Of a DNA stretch of 64,000 bases, positions 57,942 through 64,000 are shown piece after piece (position 1 is the first letter of the stretch; each line of letters opens with the position of its first letter). The notes under the pieces are model-generated. The model had not been told where the DNA came from. It made no database searches and saw only the letters and a program-made list of their open reading frames with translations. Position numbers and translations under genes: made by a program. The stretch is from contig CM055837.1 of the NCBI GenBank assembly GCA_029582265.1, positions 9,995,926 to 10,059,925 on the forward strand, written 5' to 3'. The stretch comes from Zoroaster sp. YZ-2022 (taxonomy: Eukaryota > Echinodermata > Asteroidea > Forcipulatida > Zoroasteridae).

Positions 57942-58461
57942 TAAGGCTGTGCCGGGTATCCGGGTATCTGGATACCCGACCGAAACTGTCATTACCCGGT
58001 TCCATTTTTCGGTTCAAATTACCCGAAAATGATTTTTAAAAATTCGGTCTTAACATTTGAGCGGTGCCAACAGAAATCTGTGACTCTTGAGCAATGTAAT
58101 GTTTACACTTTTACAATTTTATTTTGTCAAGAAGAGATTCAAGAGATTACACTAGATAACGCCTTTGTAGTATTTTACGGACAGTTTCCACACACTTTCC
58201 TCCAACTGATTCAGTGTGATACAATGTTTGCCTGTTGTTTGCAGTTATTGGATTAGTGCATGCTTTATGTCTGCACTGGGAATGTGTGCCATGAGCTGTT
58301 AATAGAGGGGATATTATTATAGGGAACGTCCACATTAATTGTTGCGCTATTAATAAAAAAAAGTGTTGTTGACAATGAAAATTAAAACGGGTATCCGGGT
58401 ATCCAAAGTTTCTTGATTTCGGGTATCTAGTTCCAAAAATATCCGAAAACGCACAGCCCTA
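57942..58461. mobile_element. hAT-like MITE, 520 bp, copy 2
   Basis: Same ends as 51,348-51,867; flanked by GTATAATC and GTACAATC. Confidence 0.75.
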
Positions 58462-58706
58462 GTACAATCTAGAAGTAAAAGTAAAAATCTAATTTAAGTT
58501 TTTAATACATTAACCATATAAGACTTTGTACACATATTACATAACTATGAAATATGGCATAGTACAATCTAAAAGTAAAAATCTAATTGATTCACTGCTT
58601 CAAACGGGGCAAATTACTACCTGGCAAGAAGTACAGGCCATAAGTGCTGAATATGAAAGATCAACAGAAATGCATTTTTGGTTGTATTTGTTTTGTTGGG
58701 GACAAA

Positions 58707-59005
58707 TTAATAATGATAATGATATAATGATATAATGATATAATGATATAATGATCATGATATAATGATAATGATATAATGATAATGATAATGATAAAAT
58801 GATAAAATGATCATGATAAAATGATAAAATGATCATGATAAAATGATAATGATAAAATGATAAAATGATAATGGTAAAATGATAAAATGATAATGATAAA
58901 ATGATAAAATGATAAAATGATAATGATAAAATGATAAAATGATAAAATGATATAATGATAATGATAATGATGATAATAATGATAATGATAATGATGATAA
59001 TAATA
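58707..59005 (+). repeat. AT-rich microsatellite, GATAATGATAAAATGATA mixture
   Basis: About 300 bp of imperfect 6-12 bp units. Block copies 1 and 3 have only a short version at this place. Confidence 0.85.
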
Positions 59006-59212
59006 ATTTATCTCAGAACCACACAACTCAAGAGATTGAATACATGGTCCTACCACAAACCTATTCTATTTATCACTTCCCACCATGCAAACCATTTATT
59101 GTCTTATTCTTGTATTATAGTTATGAATATCCCTGTTTCTGGAGAAAATGAGTTATAGGTCAATCAGTTTTTTTTTGTTTTGCCATCTTGCTGCAAACAA
59201 TTTAAGAGTACA

Positions 59213-59612
59213 AAGCTTATCGAACAACTAAAGAATAAGGCTTTTGTAGTCCTTCTTCACAGTCCATACCCAAGCAATACATGATTTTTGAACGTGTAGG
59301 CAAACATACAGTTTGCTATTATAGAAATCAGACATAATACAAGCTGATCCTTTCAACAGCTGTGTTTGTGAAACAAGGTCAGGAAAAGTAAAATCAATTA
59401 CAAGCTCAGTTTTAATAATCCTATTGATTTTGGTATCACATGAAAGTGAATTTCGTGGGCAACAATCATTTTATGAGCAAAAATCGTTTCATTAATAATT
59501 TTTTTCTTCAACAAATTCTTCTTGGTGAAAAAAGAGTTTAGAAAAAGTGCCTGTAAGTGGGTAGGCAATGAGTGGGACATCCTGTTGAAACAAATCTGTA
59601 ATGAAAGGGTTA
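59213..59612. mobile_element. CCCTTTC-type TTAA MITE, left-truncated
   Basis: Matches 7,500-7,914 and ends GTAATGAAAGGGTTAA. Confidence 0.6.
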
Positions 59613-60143
59613 ATATTCTTCCCAAAAGTATACTAAAACAATAAAAAATACTAATTAGTAGGTCTAGGCCTGACTAACTATCCTAAAGAAGTTTAGCTGA
59701 AAATTAGATTTGGGGGGGCAGGGGGTCTGACCACGTGAAACTGACCGATACAATTTGGGGGTTTTCATGGTGCATAAAACTAATATGTAAAAATTAATTT
59801 AAAAAAATACTGAAACCTCGTGGACCGGGTCAAACTGGTACTTTCACCTCTTCAAAGTATGTAACCTTCAGGGTGTGTGCACCAGCGAGAAGGCCCAATA
59901 AAAGAAGAAAAAAAATTAAAAATAACAATTTAATTTTAAATTAAACCGCAATTTATTCACAGCAACCATGTAAGATTTTGTATACATACTACATAACTAT
60001 GACATTATACAGCATTTACTTTGTTCACAAATCATTTAGGCTATGGCAGACTTATAAGGCAAGCTTCTAATCTATGTATACTATGTAATTATATTGAAAT
60101 TAAGAATTATGATCCAGTTATGGTATCTTGGCGTAGTATAATC

Positions 60144-60663
60144 TAAGGCTGTGCCAGGTATCCGGGTATCTGGATACCCGACCGAAACTGTCATTACCCG
60201 GTTCCATTTTTCGGTTCAAATTACCCGAAAATGACTTTTAAAAATTCGGACTTAACATTTGAGCGGTGCCAACAGAAATCTGTGACTCTTGAATAATGTA
60301 ATGTTTACACTTTAACACTTTTATTTTGTCAAGAAGAGATTCAAGAGATTACACTAGATAACGCCTTTGTAGTATTTTACGGACAGTTTCCACACACTTT
60401 CCTCCAACTGATTCAGTGTGATACAATGTTTGCCTATTGTTTGCAGTTATTGGATTAGTGCATGCTTTATGTCTGCACTGGGAGTGTGTGCCATGAGCTG
60501 TTAATAGAGGGGATATTATTATAGGGAACGTCCACATTAATTATTGCGCTATTAATAAAAAAAAGTGTTGTTGAAAATGAAAATTAAAATGGGTATCCGG
60601 GTATCCAAAGTTTCTTGATTTCGGGTATCTAGTTCCAAAAATATCCGAAAATGCACAGCCCTA
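60144..60663. mobile_element. hAT-like MITE, 520 bp, copy 3
   Basis: Same length and ends as the other two, flanked by GTATAATC and GTACAATC. Confidence 0.75.
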
Positions 60664-60800
60664 GTACAATCTAGAAGTAAAAGTAAAAATCTAATTTAAG
60701 TTTTTATTACATTAACCATATAAGATTTTGTACACTTACATGTACTACATAACTATGAAATATGCCATAGTACAATCTACAAGTAAAAATAATTGATGTT

Positions 60801-61073
60801 TTAACCCTAACCACCCCAAATCCTGCAAAATCCTCCAAGCGGCACTTTTTTGGGGAAAATTCAGCACTGTTGGAAACTGGTACTTTCACCTCTTCAAACA
60901 GGGCAAAATTACTACCTGGCAAGAAGTACAGGCCAATAAGTGCTGAATATGAAAGATTAACGAAAATGCATGGTACATTTTGAAGATAAGGGCATGTTTC
61001 CAAAAAGTGCACTGATGGATTTTGGAGGATTCAGGAAGGTTCCTAGCCAGAATACCCAGGAGGTTAGGGTTAA
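60801..61073 (+). mobile_element. TTAA/CCCTAAC element, 250-bp type, complete
   Basis: TTAACCCTAACCACCCC to GGAGGTTAGGGTTAA, the best-kept copy of this type. Confidence 0.7.
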
Positions 61074-61408
61074 TACAGTAACCATGTAAGATTTTGTCCA
61101 AAGACTACATATATATGTGGCATTGGATTTGTTCACAAATCATTTAGGCATAGGCTAGACTTGTAAAAATGTCCAGCAACCATCCTGTCAATAGACGAAG
61201 GGAGGGGAGATTGCCCAATAGTGTCAATAGCACTGTAGCTTGTTGATGTATTGCTCAGTTCTGGAAAACATATATAATCGGGCAGGGACTGAAAACCCAA
61301 ACTATGTGTCGGCTCGGGTCTGAGTGGGTATCCAACCAAGGTCCACAGATAGGTGAAAGGTGAGGAAATTCCTGATCCTCCCCACCCCCCAAGTAAACTT
61401 CTCCATTG
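61074..61408. other. Unrecognised sequence in block copy 3
   Basis: Absent from block copies 1 and 2; no family features seen. Confidence 0.4.
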
Positions 61409-61773
61409 GAGTGCCATGGTCGAGCGGTTTAGTGCATCGGATTTGTGTTCTGATGGCTGAGTCGTCAGAATGTGGGTTCGAATCCCAACCGCGACCATGG
61501 TGCTTGTGTCCTTGTGCAAGACACTTTACCATAATTGCTTCTCTCCACCCATGGGTAAATGGGTACCTGTGAGTGCAGAGTTGGTTGTTGTGTTTGATTA
61601 GCCCTATATGTGCCGAAATGGCAGCAATTGAGCTGTATACTCCCCAGGGAACTGAGATGGTTTCAGGAATGATTTATGAGCCTGATGAGCAGGGGTAATA
61701 ATATAATGCGCCTTGGGCACCAGTTTGGTGGATACGTGCGCTATATAAGTCCACATTATTATTATTATTATTA
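61409..61773 (+). mobile_element. tRNA-derived SINE, family B
   Basis: Head GTGCCATGGTCGAGCGGTTT, box B GGTTCGAATCCC, body and (ATT)n tail; present only in block copy 3. Confidence 0.8.
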
Positions 61774-62298
61774 TACACAAGGTTCTTGATGCCTAACGTA
61801 CAGTTGGTTCAAATTTTGAGGTTCTTGCAGCACTAACTAATGTAAAATTTTGTTGCATTTCACTAAACCGAAATGTCGATTTGTTGTGCATTTTGTGCTT
61901 TTCATGTCATTTGTCTCGGGTATTTCTAGCCGTTTGCTTTGCTCTGTATTTTTTGGTTGTATTTGTTTTGTTGAGGTCGAATTAAAAACAATAAGAATAA
62001 GAATAATTTATCTCAGAATCACACAACTCAAGAGAGATTGAATACATGGTCCTACCACAAACCTACTCTATTTATCACTTCCCACCATGCAAACCATTTA
62101 TTGTCTTATTCTTGTATTATAGTCATGAATATCCCTGTTTCTAGAGAAAATGATTTATAGGTCAATCGGTATTTTTTGTTATAGGTATTAACTTTTTGTT
62201 AACTTGAAACACTAATGCTCCTCGATAATACTTATATCAATCACAGAACCGACAAGCCAGTCTGCCATATTAAAAGGGAGGTAGAGGGCTATAGTTGA

Positions 62299-63643
62299 TT
62301 AACTCATTCTACTACTACAAGGGTCAAAATCAGTCAAAATGTTCATATACTTCCCAAGGTATATCTAGTGCACTTAAAAGTCATATGATCCTGCCAAACC
62401 TGATATGTAGTAAGTACATTTACAGGTCAAAATGAGTCAACCGTTTTTGACTGGTAAAAAAAAAGCATTGTCTGGTATTGTTCAGGGTGGTCAAAATGAC
62501 AGTCAAAACCAGTCAAAAATGCCCCTGTGTGCACATTTGGGTCAACAGTAAAAAAAGGTAGTTGACTGGTTTCGACCAATATATCGTCCATGTACGTAAT
62601 TCGCTGCACTCGTGAATTGACGCACCTACTTTTGGCTTAGCATTTCTCGGAAAACTTACAAATCTATGGCGTATTACTGGTTGCATAAACTTATCTAAGT
62701 CGTGCTTGTTACAGAAATAAAAATTATAGTGAAATTGTATGATTTACTGGAAAGTTAGTGCTTGTGAAAGTGGAAAAAGTTGTTTAACCACTGATTTTAC
62801 TAGATACAAATAGTAAGAGATTTACATGACCTCAATTTTTTTTTCACGAACATCTGTGATTTTATTGTTCTATGCTGTCAACAAGCTGTTGTCTGTGGAA
62901 ACCAAAATATATGAATGCTTTGCATTTGCAATGATTTTTTAAAGAAATACTGATCCTCAAAATGGACACATTCCTTATAGAAGAAGCGAATGAAGACTAC
63001 TTAATTCGTTGGTGTTTATTTCGACGGTAGTGGAAAATTATTGAGAAAATGAAACATTAATATCATGGTTATGAAAAGAAATCTTTTATTTGACAAAATG
63101 TTGACAGCATTTTTACACATTTCAAAGTTTTAAAGTACTTTTTGCAAAAACTTTAACGACCTTCCATTTTGTTGGTCTTTCAAGAATATTGATTAAAAGT
63201 TTTGAGAGCTTCTCCAAATTATACCATTTTATTTTAAAAAATTAAAACAATATTTTATTTTCAAAATTTAAAAACAATTTTACAACCATCTGGAATAAGA
63301 TGAAACATGATTCAACTGTTTTTCTTCTTGGGCACATTTTCTGTGCTTTCATGAACTTTAACAGTTTGGGGGTGAGTCATTATACCAACATCAATTTTCT
63401 GATGACTACAATTCTGTGCGTCTCAAAAAACGGCGCTCAAGATGTCCACGCGTATGATCATGCATTGAAATTCTGCATTTCACAAGAGAATCCTTCACTG
63501 AAACAAACTGAAACACCAAACTGCTAATTTCATTTGTAAGTTACCTTCCAGTTGATTATATAACCTTAGGTGCGTCATTTAGGGTAAATTGAGGATACAT
63601 GTAGCTACTTCCCATTGAAGTGCAGCAATAGAAGCAGGGTTAA
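62299..63643 (-). mobile_element. Reversed TTAA TTTTGACTG-type MITE, split by a 1-kb insertion
   Basis: Sister of 52,533-52,862, interrupted at about 62,582-63,597. Confidence 0.65.
62582..63597. mobile_element. About 1,016-bp insertion of unknown type in block copy 3
   Basis: Defined by comparison with block copy 1. TGACGCACCT at 62,618 and AGGTGCGTCA at 63,568 form inverted repeats about 35 and 20 bp inside its borders. No convincing coding region. Confidence 0.5.
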
Positions 63644-63668
63644 TAATGGTGATTTGAACCTTGAGCTG

Positions 63669-64000
63669 TTATTGAACTACCTGTCCAATAGGTGCTGTCA
63701 GAGGAGAACCAGCTTGGAAATCAATAAGTGCCTGTCTTTCCAGTCTGTTCTTTTCGGTATGGTCAATTACAACCTTGGCTACTTCCTCCAGGTCACCCAG
63801 TATCTTTTTCTTCTTTTTGAGTAAGTCATTGACGTTGGTGTGTGACATAAGGGTCTTGATTGTTTCCAGGCATTGATCCACTGTTGCAAGCTTCTCTTTC
63901 TCATTTATCAGAGAAATCTTTATTTCCGTGGCCCTCGACTGTCCAGTTTTTGTGACCTGGTCATGGAGTTTTTGTTCTTGCTGTCTGATATACGCAATGC
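63669..64000 (-). CDS. Second TRIM-family gene, C-terminal part, cut by window edge
   Basis: The last about 110 codons of a tandem duplicate of the TRIM gene at 52,888-54,000. The frame is open to the window edge, and the protein matches except for scattered changes (for example IDHTEKNRLERQALIDFQAG against IDNTEKNRLEKHALLDFQAG). The stop, the putative GTAGTT donor and the downstream TTAA element are also shared. The RING and B-boxes lie beyond 64,000. Confidence 0.88.
   Translation of the reverse strand, partial: IAYIRQQEQKLHDQVTKTGQSRATEIKISLINEKEKLATVDQCLETIKTLMSHTNVNDLLKKKKKILGDLEEVAKVVIDHTEKNRLERQALIDFQAGSPLTAPIGQVVQ

Larger units (their letters stand above)
56408..59160 (+). repeat. 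Duplicated block, copy 2 (middle), with solo LTR and no TRIM ORF
   Basis: It follows copy 1 in order, but is broken by a 1,253-bp LTR and by expansion of an ATGATA-type repeat at 58,707-59,000. It ends at the shared tail. Confidence 0.75.
59590..62580 (+). repeat. Duplicated block, copy 3 (downstream of the second TRIM gene)
   Basis: From AATCTGTAATGAAAGGGTTA through the hAT MITE and TTAA element to the shared tail. It matches copy 1 (50,768 on) closely, with a SINE and about 0.5 kb of extra DNA inserted at 61,074-61,960. Confidence 0.8.

Overview
The window is animal genomic DNA. It has long AT-rich introns with canonical GT-AG borders, short GC-richer exons, tRNA-derived SINEs with (ATT)n tails, many small inverted-repeat DNA transposons, and TRIM and C-type lectin genes with uninterrupted ORFs. 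The repeat style and the TRIM/lectin content suggest a marine invertebrate deuterostome, perhaps an echinoderm. That placement is an inference and is weak at species level.

From 1,727 to 48,641 the + strand carries 30 consecutive exons of midasin (MDN1/Rea1), the giant dynein-like AAA+ ATPase that remodels pre-60S ribosomes. The exons join in a consistent reading frame (4,696 nt, about 1,565 residues). They run from the Walker B half of AAA2 through complete AAA3, AAA4 and AAA5 to the end of AAA6. AAA1 and the first half of AAA2 lie left of the window. The linker, D/E-rich region and MIDAS domain are not present anywhere to the right.

Two other gene types are on the - strand. A secreted single-ORF C-type lectin (30,478-30,990) sits inside a 6-kb midasin intron. 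A RING/B-box/coiled-coil TRIM protein (52,888-54,000) has a second, partial copy running off the right edge (63,669-64,000). The TRIM genes belong to a block duplicated over 50.6-64 kb. The block is present three times, and the middle copy has lost its TRIM ORF. Each copy carries its own later insertions, including a solo LTR, a SINE and a 1-kb element.

Most of the rest is mobile DNA. The dominant pattern is elements bounded by TTAA with CCC.../...GGG termini, which is piggyBac-like, in at least eight families. One group has TTAACCCTAAC...GTTAGGGTTAA ends and carries internal minisatellites. In one family the minisatellite unit is the element's own terminal 44 bp. There are also PIF/Harbinger-like MITEs with 3-bp TWA target duplications, hAT elements with 8-bp duplications (one with a broken BED-finger transposase start), a mariner-like MITE, palindromic MITEs, two SINE families, a 114-bp array with higher-order structure, an 81-unit AAT tract and an interstitial telomere-like tract. 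At one exon a Harbinger-like MITE end appears to provide the 5' splice site.
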